Origin: CAYOBW01 sp964402115
Lineage (GTDB): Bacteria > Verrucomicrobiota > Kiritimatiellia > UBA8416 > CAYOBW01
Direction of reading: 5' to 3'
Assembly: GCA_964402115.1 (NCBI GenBank)
Contig: CAYOBW010000005.1
Location: 10,876 to 74,875, forward strand
Length of the DNA: 64,000 nucleotides
In this document: positions 34,397 to 42,614 of the stretch, piece by piece
Layout: each line of letters starts with the position of its first letter
How positions within the stretch are numbered: position 1 is the stretch's first letter
Made by a program: the position numbers and the translations under genes
Notes under the pieces: generated by a model
Seen by the model: the letters and a program-made list of their open reading frames with translations, nothing else
The model's database searches: none
What the model was told of the DNA's origin: nothing

Positions 34397-34525
34397 GCGA
34401 TTCGCATGAGGGCGCTTTACGGCGCCCGCAAAGCAGCGGGTTCGTAGCCCCCGCTGTACCTTCTGCCGGCTTCCACAGGACAGCAGGCGCTACGAGCCTG
34501 CGGTCTTGGCCCTCATGCGAATCGC
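34397..34525. repeat. 129-bp palindromic element with 17-bp perfect ends
   Basis: GCGATTCGCATGAGGGC at 34397-34413 is the exact reverse complement of 34509-34525. The interior is also an imperfect palindrome (CAGCGGGTTCGTAGC against GCTACGAGCCTGCG). It sits between convergent genes ending at 34376 and 34546, where it may act as a bidirectional terminator. It shares no clear sequence with the 132-bp family. Confidence 0.8.
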
Positions 34526-34545
34526 CCCGGCGAGCCCTCGCGGCC

Positions 34546-36339
34546 TCAGCTCCGCTTGCGGCTGAAATGCGCCTCGATCTCTTCGAGCGTCTTGCCCTTG
34601 GTTTCCGGCAGGAAGAACGTCGCGGTGACGAAGTAGACCACCGTGCAACCGGCGAACACAAAGAACATCGTGGCGTAACCGTACTTGCCGACGGTCGGCA
34701 GGAAGATGGCCGCGATGGTGGTCGAGACAGCCTGGTTGATCAGCAGCGCAATGCTCATGCCGTTGGAACGGATGCGCGTGGGCATCAGCTCGGAGAGCGC
34801 CAGCCAGACGCAGACTCCCGGCCCGACGGCGAAGAAGGCCATGAACAGGAAGATGAAGATGGCGGTCTTCCACCCGTTGGCCGCGCTGGGCACCGGCGTG
34901 ATCAACGCGTTCTCGATCTTGAGCGGAGCCGTGGCCGCCGCCGCCAGGTCGGCGAACGGGTTCTTGAAGAACGACTCCACGCGGCTGGTCGGCAGGCAGC
35001 TCTCGCGCGTGATTTCCAGCTTGGCGGCCTTGTCGTCCGAGCGGACGACCTTGGTTGCAGCCACGTAGTCGCCGTACGAGTAGATGACGACCATGGTGGC
35101 CGGCTGGCCGGCGATGGCCTTGCCGGCGGCGCCGGTCGCCGCCAGCAGCTTGTCCGCCTCCTCCTGGTTGAACGCGATGGTCAGCTTCTGCTCGGACGCT
35201 GCCAGCGCCTGCACCGCGGCGGCGCAGTCCACGCGGCTCTTCTCGGTCTTGCGGAAGACGATGCCGGTGCAGATGAGGGAGACGATGATGCCGGCGCTGC
35301 CGAGCGACAGCAGGTACTTGCGCCCCTTGCGGTCCACGAGCATGACCCCGATCATGGTCACCAGGAAGTTCACGCTGGTGAGGATCACGTAGCCCCAGTG
35401 CGCGGCGACGTCGGAGAGGCCGGCCTGGATCAGGATCGTGGCGTTGTAGCCGATGATCGAGTTCACGCCCGTGGCCTGGTTGCAGGCGAGAATGATGCAC
35501 GCGAGCACGAACGGGATGACGTACTTGCGGCTCAGGAGCGAATCTGCGAACTGCTTGCCCGTCGCGGCGGTCTGCGCCGTTCCGGCGTCCTGCGTCTCCT
35601 GCATCTCCCGCATCTCTTCAGCGGCCTGCGCAGCGGTGCGCGACTTCAGCAGGGCGGCCAGCGCGGCCTCCTTGCGTCCGCGGCGAAAGAGCCAGCGCGG
35701 GGATTCGGCGACCATGACACTGCCGATGACGAACAGGATGCCCGGGGGCAGCGAGACCCAGAAGATGCTGCGCCAGGCCAGGTCTTTGGCCTTGAGGAGT
35801 TCAGCCGCGTCGCCGAGGGCCTCCACCCGTCCCAGCCAGAGACTGAAGAAGATGGCGATCAACGCGGCGGCCACGATGCCGAGGGTGAGCAGCCACTGGA
35901 AGATCCCGGTCCCCTTGCCGCGGTCCGACGCGCCAAGGCACTCCGCCAGGTAGAGCGGCACCACCACGCCGATCAAACCGGCGCTGACGCCCTGGAGCAG
36001 GCGGCCGAGCACGAGCGGCGCATAGCCATCGGCCAGCGCGATGATGGGAATGCTGAGCACGAACAGGACGCCGCTCGTGGCCATCACCTTCTTGCGCCCC
36101 AGCCAGTCCGACAGCATGCCGGCGAACAGCGTCGAGATGACGCTGCCCAGCAGCACGGCGGCGACGATGAAGGAGAGCTGCCCGGCGGTCAGGCCGGCCG
36201 TCGCTTCCAGGTAAGGCAGGGCGCCGGCGATAATGCCGACGTCCACGCCGTACAACAGCCCGCCCAGGCCGGCGACAAAGAGCAGGAAGTTGTTGTAGCG
36301 CTTCAACTGGGGGGCATCCGTCACGGAACCGTTACTCAT
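34546..36339 (-). CDS. MFS sugar porter with a large periplasmic insert
   Basis: A 597-residue major facilitator transporter of the sugar porter family. Family motifs are present: DVGIIAGALPYL, SDWLGRKKVM, RLLQGVSAGLIG, ESPRWLFRRGR and LPETKGKTLEEIE. It should import a sugar by proton symport. Typical members have 460-490 residues. The extra length is mainly an insert at about residues 363-489, between helices 9 and 10, in the loop expected to face the periplasm. The insert contains two cysteines (DCAAA, ESCLP) and an IYSYGDYVA block. The start has an AAGGAGAG site. It is the last gene of the amino-sugar operon. Confidence 0.93.
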   Translation of the reverse strand: MSNGSVTDAPQLKRYNNFLLFVAGLGGLLYGVDVGIIAGALPYLEATAGLTAGQLSFIVAAVLLGSVISTLFAGMLSDWLGRKKVMATSGVLFVLSIPIIALADGYAPLVLGRLLQGVSAGLIGVVVPLYLAECLGASDRGKGTGIFQWLLTLGIVAAALIAIFFSLWLGRVEALGDAAELLKAKDLAWRSIFWVSLPPGILFVIGSVMVAESPRWLFRRGRKEAALAALLKSRTAAQAAEEMREMQETQDAGTAQTAATGKQFADSLLSRKYVIPFVLACIILACNQATGVNSIIGYNATILIQAGLSDVAAHWGYVILTSVNFLVTMIGVMLVDRKGRKYLLSLGSAGIIVSLICTGIVFRKTEKSRVDCAAAVQALAASEQKLTIAFNQEEADKLLAATGAAGKAIAGQPATMVVIYSYGDYVAATKVVRSDDKAAKLEITRESCLPTSRVESFFKNPFADLAAAATAPLKIENALITPVPSAANGWKTAIFIFLFMAFFAVGPGVCVWLALSELMPTRIRSNGMSIALLINQAVSTTIAAIFLPTVGKYGYATMFFVFAGCTVVYFVTATFFLPETKGKTLEEIEAHFSRKRS

Positions 36340-36371
36340 CGCGCTCTCCTTGTCTTGGGTCGTCCCCGGGA

Positions 36372-37490
36372 TCAGCCCGCGGCCGCAACCAGCTTCTCCA
36401 TCGCGCCGGCGTGGCGCTCGAACTCCTCCACCATCTTGAACTGCACACGGCATCGGTCCAGGTTGTGCCCCTCGCGGTGGGTCTTGAAGTAGACGTCACC
36501 CTGGAGGTAGTCCGTCAGGAACCGGATGCCGATTTCGAAGGTGATCAGCCGCGCCGAGAAGGCGAGGTGGTCGCGCTCGGCCTGGCAGAGGAACGCGCCG
36601 GCGCTGGACAGGTAGCCGCCCACGAGGGCCTCGAACATCTCCATGCGCATCGTGACCTTCGCCAGGTCCTGCTCGTCCTCGGGGGTGGGCCGCGTGGCGG
36701 TCCGACACATATCGCCGAAATCGTAGAGCGTGAGCCCGGGCATGACCGTGTCGAGGTCGATGACGCAGATACCGGCCCCGGTGGCGTCGTCGAGCATGAC
36801 GTTGTTGAGCTTGGTATCGTTGTGCGTGATCCGCTCCGGGATGCGGCCGGAGGCCTGCCCGTCGAGGAGCACGTCCACGATGTTCTCGCGCGCCAGGGCG
36901 AAGGCGATCTCGGCCGGGATTTGCGCGGCGCGGTTGCAGGTATCGGCCGCGATCGCGGCCCGCAGGGTGTCGAAGCGGCTGCGGGTGTGGTGGAAGTTGG
37001 GAATGGTTTCGACCAAGCGCGGCGCGGGCAGGTCGGCCACGAGCTTCTGGAAGGCGCCGAACGCCTTGGCGGCTTCGAAGGCCTGCCCGGTGGTGGTGAT
37101 GACGTCGTAGGTCCGGGCCTTGTCGATAAAGACATACACGCGCCAGCAGTTGCCGCCCACATCCAGGTGGTAGGACTTGTCGTCCAGGGACGGGATGAGC
37201 GTCAGCACGCGCCGGCTGATGTCGCGCACGCCGGCGGCGGCGAGCTTGCCGCGGGCGTGGGCCAGGACCCGCTCGATGCTCTGCTGAACAACGACCGGCT
37301 GCTTGAACACGTTGTGATTGATGCGCTGGACAATGTAGCGGACCGGTTTGCCGCCCTGGTTGTACGTGGCGGCATACGTGTCGTTGATGTGCCCGCTGCC
37401 GTAGGGGCCGGCCTTCACGAAGTCGCCCAGGATCTTGAACTGGGCCGCGATGCCCCGAATGTCGTGCTTGGCCTGCTTCTTTGCGCTCAT
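36372..37490 (-). CDS. Aminoglycoside-phosphotransferase-fold sugar kinase (NahK-like)
   Basis: A 372-residue kinase. The catalytic loop is ITHNDTKLNNVML (Asp225) and the metal-binding site is CVIDLDTVMPG (Asp246/Asp248). YGSGHINDTYA near residue 30 is the phosphate loop. Size and motifs resemble N-acetylhexosamine 1-kinase of the bifidobacterial lacto-N-biose pathway, which makes GlcNAc-1-P or GalNAc-1-P. The adjacent nucleotidyltransferase gene (44 bases away) fits a kinase plus uridylyltransferase pair. The exact sugar is not proven by sequence. Confidence 0.85.
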   Translation of the reverse strand: MSAKKQAKHDIRGIAAQFKILGDFVKAGPYGSGHINDTYAATYNQGGKPVRYIVQRINHNVFKQPVVVQQSIERVLAHARGKLAAAGVRDISRRVLTLIPSLDDKSYHLDVGGNCWRVYVFIDKARTYDVITTTGQAFEAAKAFGAFQKLVADLPAPRLVETIPNFHHTRSRFDTLRAAIAADTCNRAAQIPAEIAFALARENIVDVLLDGQASGRIPERITHNDTKLNNVMLDDATGAGICVIDLDTVMPGLTLYDFGDMCRTATRPTPEDEQDLAKVTMRMEMFEALVGGYLSSAGAFLCQAERDHLAFSARLITFEIGIRFLTDYLQGDVYFKTHREGHNLDRCRVQFKMVEEFERHAGAMEKLVAAAG

Positions 37491-37534
37491 ACTTGCCCCC
37501 GTCTCCCTCGTACGTTGTCCGTTCCGTGCCTGCG

Positions 37535-38434
37535 TTACGCCTGCCAAAGATTCGCGGGGTACACCCCCGCGGCGATCAACTGCCGAATGCTCTCGACGAC
37601 GTGCGGCTTGTCCTCGCGGTAGGTGACGCCGAACCAGGAGCTGCCGGTCCGGAGCACCTTGACGCGTGCCTGGCCGCGGCCGGTCAGGTTGTTGACCACC
37701 GTGGGAATGAAGAACTCCGCCTTGGGATTGCCGGCGTTCGCGGACAGGAACGCGCCGAATTCCCGCTCCAGGTGGTCGAAAATGGAAGGCGTGAAGCCCC
37801 ACATATTCATCGAGGCGATTTCAAGGCCGGAGAGGGCGCGGACGGCGCCGGCGGCCCGGTTTTCGGCGCCGGTCGGCGTCTTGAAGATCGCGGTCAACTC
37901 CTCCACGCCGGCGAGCAAGTCCTGGGCATCGGTCTGGCAGATGCCGCGGGCCACGGAGCCATGCTCGGAAAGGGTGTTGGCGAGGGTGAAGCCGACCATG
38001 CAGTACGTATCGGCGTCAGTCGTGCCCAGGGCCCGGGCCAGGACGCGGTAGGAGTCGGCGCCGTAGAAATCGTCCGCGTTGATCACGGCGAAAGGCTCCC
38101 GCACGACGTCCCGCGCCACGAGGATGGCGTGGCCGGTGCCCCACGGCTTCTGCCGCTCCGCGGGCACGCTGAACCCCGGCGGCACCATGGCCAACTCCTG
38201 GAACGCGTAGCCCACGTCGAGCTTGCCGGCGAAGCGCGCCCCGACGCTCTCCTTGAAAGGGGCCTCGATATCGCGGCGGATGACAAACACGACACGGCCG
38301 AAGCCCGCCCGCCGCGCGTCGTAGACAGAGTAATCCAGGACCGTTTCGCCCGCGGGCCCCACGGGGTCGATCTGCTTCAGGCCGCCGTAGCGGCTGCCCA
38401 TGCCGGCCGCGAGCACGAGTAGCGTTGGCTTCAT
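37535..38434 (-). CDS. Sugar-phosphate nucleotidyltransferase
   Basis: A 299-residue nucleotidyltransferase with the pyrophosphorylase signature LVLAAGMGSRYGGLKQIDPVGP, INADDFYG for metal binding and GTGHAILVA. It likely activates a sugar-1-phosphate with UTP or another NTP, probably the product of the kinase encoded next. NagB-like deaminase lies 4 bases upstream, so translation is probably coupled. The family is uridylyl- or thymidylyl-transferase-like; nucleotide specificity cannot be read. Confidence 0.88.
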   Translation of the reverse strand: MKPTLLVLAAGMGSRYGGLKQIDPVGPAGETVLDYSVYDARRAGFGRVVFVIRRDIEAPFKESVGARFAGKLDVGYAFQELAMVPPGFSVPAERQKPWGTGHAILVARDVVREPFAVINADDFYGADSYRVLARALGTTDADTYCMVGFTLANTLSEHGSVARGICQTDAQDLLAGVEELTAIFKTPTGAENRAAGAVRALSGLEIASMNMWGFTPSIFDHLEREFGAFLSANAGNPKAEFFIPTVVNNLTGRGQARVKVLRTGSSWFGVTYREDKPHVVESIRQLIAAGVYPANLWQA

Positions 38435-38438
38435 ACCC

Positions 38439-39287
38439 TCACTTGCGTCGCGCCGGCCTGCGCCGCGCGCGGTTTGCGCCGGCGGCGGGCGGCATCTTCC
38501 GTTGGTTGAACGCCTGCCACTCCGGCTCGTTGTCGAAGATCCACCGATAGTACACCTGTTCCTGCAGAATACAAGCCGCCTCCTCGTCGACAATGACCCG
38601 GCAGTGCGGATGCAGCTGCAGGGCGGAGGCGGAGATCATCCCCGTGATGGGCCCCTCCACCGCCTTGGCGATGATCGCGGCCTTCTTCTTTCCGGTGGCC
38701 ACCAGCAGGCAGCGCCGGCTGTCGAGGATGGTGCCGACACCCATGGTGATGCCACGGCGCGGCATGCGGTCGGGCGTCGGAAACAGCGGGGCGTTCTGCG
38801 CGATGGTCGTGGGCGAAAGCGCCTTCTCGCGCGTGCGCGAGCGCAGGGCGGAGAGCGGTTCGTTGAACCCGATATGGCCGGACTCGCCGATGCCGAGCAC
38901 CTGCAGATCGATCCCGCCGCACTCGCCGATCCGCTGCTCGTACCTCACGCACTCGGCGGCCAGGTCGGGCGCCACGCCGTCGGGCAGATGCGTGTTGCGG
39001 ATGTCGATGTTGACCCGGCGGAACAGGTGCCGGTTCATGTAGTAGCGGTACGAACCGGGATCGTCCGGAGACAGCCCGACGTACTCGTCGAGGTTGAACG
39101 TCCGGCAGAGCGAAAAATCGAGTCCCGCCTCGCGGTGCAGGCGCACCAGCTCGGCGTAGACGAGTTCCATCGTGCGGCCGGTGGCCAGGCCCAGCACCGA
39201 GCTGGGCTTCTGGCGAAGCTGGCAGGCCACGAGATAGGCCGCCAGCTGAGCGGCTTCCGCCGCGTCGGGGCGAATGATCACTTCCAT
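38439..39287 (-). CDS. nagB: Glucosamine-6-phosphate deaminase-like enzyme
   Basis: A 282-residue protein of the NagB family. SVLGLATGRTMELVYAELVR contains the phosphate-binding loop. FNLDEYVGL, the catalytic acid region GIGESGHIGFNEP and ITMGVGTIL are present. It converts glucosamine-6-phosphate to fructose-6-phosphate and ammonia in amino-sugar catabolism. The C-terminal 30 residues are basic (ANRARRRPARRK) and unusual. It lies between the Gfo/Idh/MocA dehydrogenase gene (12 bases) and the nucleotidyltransferase gene (4 bases). Confidence 0.93.
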   Translation of the reverse strand: MEVIIRPDAAEAAQLAAYLVACQLRQKPSSVLGLATGRTMELVYAELVRLHREAGLDFSLCRTFNLDEYVGLSPDDPGSYRYYMNRHLFRRVNIDIRNTHLPDGVAPDLAAECVRYEQRIGECGGIDLQVLGIGESGHIGFNEPLSALRSRTREKALSPTTIAQNAPLFPTPDRMPRRGITMGVGTILDSRRCLLVATGKKKAAIIAKAVEGPITGMISASALQLHPHCRVIVDEEAACILQEQVYYRWIFDNEPEWQAFNQRKMPPAAGANRARRRPARRK

Positions 39288-39299
39288 GGGCAGCGCTCC

Positions 39300-40370
39300 T
39301 CAGACGCCGAACTCGGCGGCATTGACGGGCGACGAGACAAGCACCTTCCGCGGTCCGAGGCTCCCGCGCAGGAGCGCCTGCTCGTCCGCCGGCCCCTCCA
39401 GCGGCAGGGCCACCTGGCCGCCCTCCGCGGCGGAACGCTGCAGCGCGAACATGATCTCGGCGCCGGCGTAGGCGCTGTCGAAATTGCAGGGGTGCACGGC
39501 CGTGCCGTCCAGCCAGTCCGCCATGTCCTGGATGTAGAAGGGCATGTCCTGATCGTAGTTCATGGCCCCCTCACCGCTCTGGTAGCCGCCGCTCTTCGTC
39601 ACCGCGCGCCAGCCGCCGTTCGTCAGCACCTCGGCGAACCCCTCCGTGCCCTGCGCGCCGATGCGGTTCTTGCCCCACCACTTCGCGACCTCGGGCTGGT
39701 CGGGCGCGCCCGCGCCGACCTCGAAATTGCCGCGGATGTCGCCCGCGAACTGGACCACGCCGGCCAGGTAGTCCGGCGAGGGATGGTTGTCGCCGAACTT
39801 GCCGCGGCCGGCCGCCTGCGCCATGGCCCAGAGCGCCCGCGGCTCGCCGGCGTACCAGCGCGCGTAGTCAAGCATGTGGCTGAGCATGTGCGTCATCCAC
39901 CCCGTGGCCGTGCCGTACACGGTGTGCACGCGGCCCAGCGCGCCGCTGGCGACGATTTCCTTCACCTTGCGGTAGTGGGCGCCGTAGCGGTGCTGGTGGC
40001 TGACGACAGCCTTCACGCCGGCCCCGGCCAGCAGGTCGCGCACCGTCATGGCCTCGGCGCTGGTGAGCGCCACCGGCTTCTCGAACGCGATCAGCTGCGC
40101 GCCCGCCGCGATGCCCGCCTGGACCAGGGGCGTGCGCAGGTTGGGCATCGTGCAGAAACAGAAAACGTCCGGGCGGAGTTCGGCCGCCAGTGCGGCGGCA
40201 TCCGTGCCGGTGCGCGGCCCGCCGAATTTGGCCGCGGCCGCTTCCAGCCGCGCCTTGTCGATGTCGCAAAGGCCCACGACCCGGAACCGCTTGTTGGCCT
40301 GGAACGCGGCGGCATGGTGCAGGCCACGCTTGCCCATCCCGACCACCATTACGCTGTACGTTTTGCTCAT
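39300..40370 (-). CDS. Gfo/Idh/MocA family dehydrogenase
   Basis: A 356-residue cytoplasmic oxidoreductase without a signal. The Rossmann fold opens VMVVGMGKRGLHHAAAFQAN, with VVGLCDIDKARLEAA as the nucleotide-binding acidic end. AFEKPVALTSAEA is the catalytic-lysine EKP motif. HQHRYGAHYRKVKEIV is a further family block. Substrates are sugars or sugar derivatives; in combination with a DegT aminotransferase it could form the dehydrogenase half of a keto/amino exchange. It begins 131 bases after the DegT gene, with a repeat hairpin between. Confidence 0.9.
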   Translation of the reverse strand: MSKTYSVMVVGMGKRGLHHAAAFQANKRFRVVGLCDIDKARLEAAAAKFGGPRTGTDAAALAAELRPDVFCFCTMPNLRTPLVQAGIAAGAQLIAFEKPVALTSAEAMTVRDLLAGAGVKAVVSHQHRYGAHYRKVKEIVASGALGRVHTVYGTATGWMTHMLSHMLDYARWYAGEPRALWAMAQAAGRGKFGDNHPSPDYLAGVVQFAGDIRGNFEVGAGAPDQPEVAKWWGKNRIGAQGTEGFAEVLTNGGWRAVTKSGGYQSGEGAMNYDQDMPFYIQDMADWLDGTAVHPCNFDSAYAGAEIMFALQRSAAEGGQVALPLEGPADEQALLRGSLGPRKVLVSSPVNAAEFGV

Positions 40371-40383
40371 GCGCCACTCCTGT

Positions 40384-40484
40384 CAGTAATCAGTAATCAG
40401 TAAACAGTAAACAGTGAACAGTGAACAGTGAACAGTTGACGCTGATCTCGTACTGTACACTGTTCACTGTCCCACTGTTCACTG
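40384..40484. repeat. Heptad-repeat hairpin inside the amino-sugar operon
   Basis: Eight tandem 7-base units run from 40384 to 40439, grading from CAGTAAT through CAGTAAA to CAGTGAA. After 12 bases, 40452-40484 holds the inverted counterpart (ACTGTTCACTG twice). The RNA would fold into a long arm between the DegT and dehydrogenase genes. This is not a CRISPR array, as there are no unique spacers. Confidence 0.75.
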
Positions 40485-40501
40485 CTTCCGTCCGGTTTCA
40501 C

Positions 40502-41626
40502 TCACGCGAACAGCGGGTCCAGCGCCTTGCACGTGGCGATGACGTGGTCGACCTCCTCGGCCGTCAGTTCCGGGAACATCGGCAGGCTGATGCAGCTCGC
40601 CGCGTTGTGCTCGGCGTGGGTCAGCGGGCCGACCACGCGGGCGTCCTTGCCCCACGGGTAACCGGCCTGCTGGTGGATGGCGATGGAGTAGTGCGTCTTC
40701 GCGTCCACGCCGTTCTTGACCAGGTAATCCACCATGGCATCGCGCTTCGCGGGGTTCTTCGCCTCGATGACGTAGAGGTGCCAGACGTGCCGGAAGCCGG
40801 GCGTGGCGTAAGGCAGGTCGAACGACTTGGCGCCCTGCAGGCCGGCGGTGTAGCGGGCGGCCCACTGGATGCGCAGGTTGTTCCAGTCGTGGATATGCTT
40901 GAGCTTTGCGCTCAGCACGCCCGCCTGAATGTCGTCGAGACGGCTGTTGAAACCGTAGCTGTGCACGTTGCGGGCGGGCGAGCCGTGCGCGCGCAGCAGG
41001 CGGGTCACGCGGTTGACCTGCTCGTTGTTGGTGACGATCGCGCCGCCATCGCCGAAGCAGCCCAGGTTCTTCTGGATGATGAAGCTCGTGGCCACCGCGT
41101 CGGACAGCTGGCCGATCTTGAACGTATCGCCGGCCGCGTCGATCGCCTGCGCGTTGTCCTCGACGACCCAGAGCTTGTACGTGTCGGCGATCTTCTTGAT
41201 CGCCGGCATGTCGGCGCACTGGCCGTAGAGATGCACGGGGATGATGCACCGCGTGCGGGAGGTGATGGCCGCCTCGATCTTGGCGGGATCGATGCACTTG
41301 GTCTTGGGGTCGCAATCGACGAGCACGGCCGTCGCGCCGGCGATCCAGATCGCCTCCGCCGTGGCGAAGAACGTGTTGGCGTTGGTGATGACTTCGTCGC
41401 CCTTGCCAATCCCGAGCGCCATGAGGATCAGCCAGATCGCGTCCGTGCCGTTGCCGCACGGAATGGCGTACTGCGTGCCCGAAAACGCAGCGAACTCCTT
41501 CTCGAACTGCTTGTTCATCGGGCCGTGAACATACTCGCCGCTCTCCAGCACCTTCTTGATATTCGCGTCAATCTCGGCCTTGATGCTGTTGTACTGCCGG
41601 ACATGCCCGTAAAACGAAACCTTCAC
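40502..41626 (-). CDS. DegT/DnrJ/EryC1/StrS family aminotransferase
   Basis: A 374-residue PLP-dependent sugar aminotransferase. The PLP region has CGNGTDAIWLILMAL, VHLYGQCADMPAI and VVEDNAQAIDAA (Asp contacting PLP). The Schiff-base lysine is K186 in SFIIQKNLGCFGDGG. Members add or remove an amino group at C3, C4 or other positions of keto-sugars, usually NDP-sugars, though some act on sugar phosphates (as in kanosamine synthesis). In this catabolic setting with a Gfo/Idh/MocA dehydrogenase, C3 chemistry is an attractive possibility, but this is inference. Confidence 0.92.
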   Translation of the reverse strand: MKVSFYGHVRQYNSIKAEIDANIKKVLESGEYVHGPMNKQFEKEFAAFSGTQYAIPCGNGTDAIWLILMALGIGKGDEVITNANTFFATAEAIWIAGATAVLVDCDPKTKCIDPAKIEAAITSRTRCIIPVHLYGQCADMPAIKKIADTYKLWVVEDNAQAIDAAGDTFKIGQLSDAVATSFIIQKNLGCFGDGGAIVTNNEQVNRVTRLLRAHGSPARNVHSYGFNSRLDDIQAGVLSAKLKHIHDWNNLRIQWAARYTAGLQGAKSFDLPYATPGFRHVWHLYVIEAKNPAKRDAMVDYLVKNGVDAKTHYSIAIHQQAGYPWGKDARVVGPLTHAEHNAASCISLPMFPELTAEEVDHVIATCKALDPLFA

Positions 41627-41739
41627 CTTGCGCCTCCTTCTGCTGTTTCCTGCTTTGTTGCCTGCTTACATCGTTGCGTCCCCTTGCCGGCGGCGGCTGT
41701 CGGCCGGCCACAAACACGGGAACGCGTTTGTCGTCGAAA

Positions 41740-42588
41740 TCACATGAGCTTGCCCAGCCGGGCCATGACCTCCTCCGCGAAGAGCCGGATCAACGCCTCC
41801 GTGTAGGATTGCGGCGTCAGCCGGTCGTCCTGGATTAACGGGGTGAGGTCCATCCCGAAATTGAGCGCGTCCGCCTTGTCCGTGGCGTGCGATTCGAAGA
41901 AGGTCGCGTGGGCCATGCGCCGCCCGGCCACCGCCGCGTCGTAGCGCTTGCCGCCCGTGATCTGCGAGTCGAATACGCCCGAGAGCGCCGCGCCCAGGTT
42001 TTTGAAGCGGTCCACCGGCAGGACAACCTTGTCGGTGTCGCGCAGCCAGTCCAGATCGCGCCAGATTTCGCAGCCGATGAGCTTCGCGGGCCGCGCGGCG
42101 GGCGGCAGCGAGCGGAGGGCCTCCAGCACGCGCAGGAAGACGGCGACGTGCGTATCGTGCTTGTCGGCGGGGTTGTGCGTGTAGACCACCTCCGGCCGCG
42201 CCGTGTCGAAGACCTGCCGCAGGTCGGCCAGCACGTCCGGCTGGCCGCCTTTCTTGACGTCGGAGCTCGGGTACATCAGCTGGATCTGGCAGCCGTAGTC
42301 GCCGACGAAAGCCGCCTTCCGCTGCTCGCCGACGCGCACCTTCATCATCTCCTCGTTGGTAAACGCTTCGTAGACCCCCGCGCGCGGGCTCCCGCTGCCA
42401 TTGGTCACGACGACGCCGGTGAACCAGCGATCGGTGCGCCCGAAGCACTCGGCGATGCCGTGGAAGGCCATGAACTCCTGATCGTCCTGATGCGCGCCGA
42501 CGCACAGGTGCGTCGTGCGCTGCAGCGCGGCCGGAAACGGCGTCCCGTCCGGTGCAAAGAGGTCCGCGTTCGGTTGTGCGAATTTCAT
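41740..42588 (-). CDS. PIG-L family N-deacetylase
   Basis: A 282-residue LmbE/PIG-L type zinc deacetylase. The metal and catalytic motif AHQDDQEFMA (residues 32-41) is the family's AHPDDE variant, and TGVVVTNGSGS follows. HNPADKHDTHVAV carries the H-x-x-x-H metal/catalytic histidines. Family members remove N-acetyl groups from GlcNAc-containing compounds. In this operon it could deacetylate an imported N-acetylamino sugar. The 113 bases to the next gene hold no clear terminator. Confidence 0.92.
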   Translation of the reverse strand: MKFAQPNADLFAPDGTPFPAALQRTTHLCVGAHQDDQEFMAFHGIAECFGRTDRWFTGVVVTNGSGSPRAGVYEAFTNEEMMKVRVGEQRKAAFVGDYGCQIQLMYPSSDVKKGGQPDVLADLRQVFDTARPEVVYTHNPADKHDTHVAVFLRVLEALRSLPPAARPAKLIGCEIWRDLDWLRDTDKVVLPVDRFKNLGAALSGVFDSQITGGKRYDAAVAGRRMAHATFFESHATDKADALNFGMDLTPLIQDDRLTPQSYTEALIRLFAEEVMARLGKLM

Positions 42589-42614
42589 TTTCTGGTTCCT
42601 CCTTCAGGCGCGGG

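Noticed and set aside
40384..40439. Possible CRISPR array
   Set aside because: Seven-base tandem units without unique spacers and without cas genes nearby.
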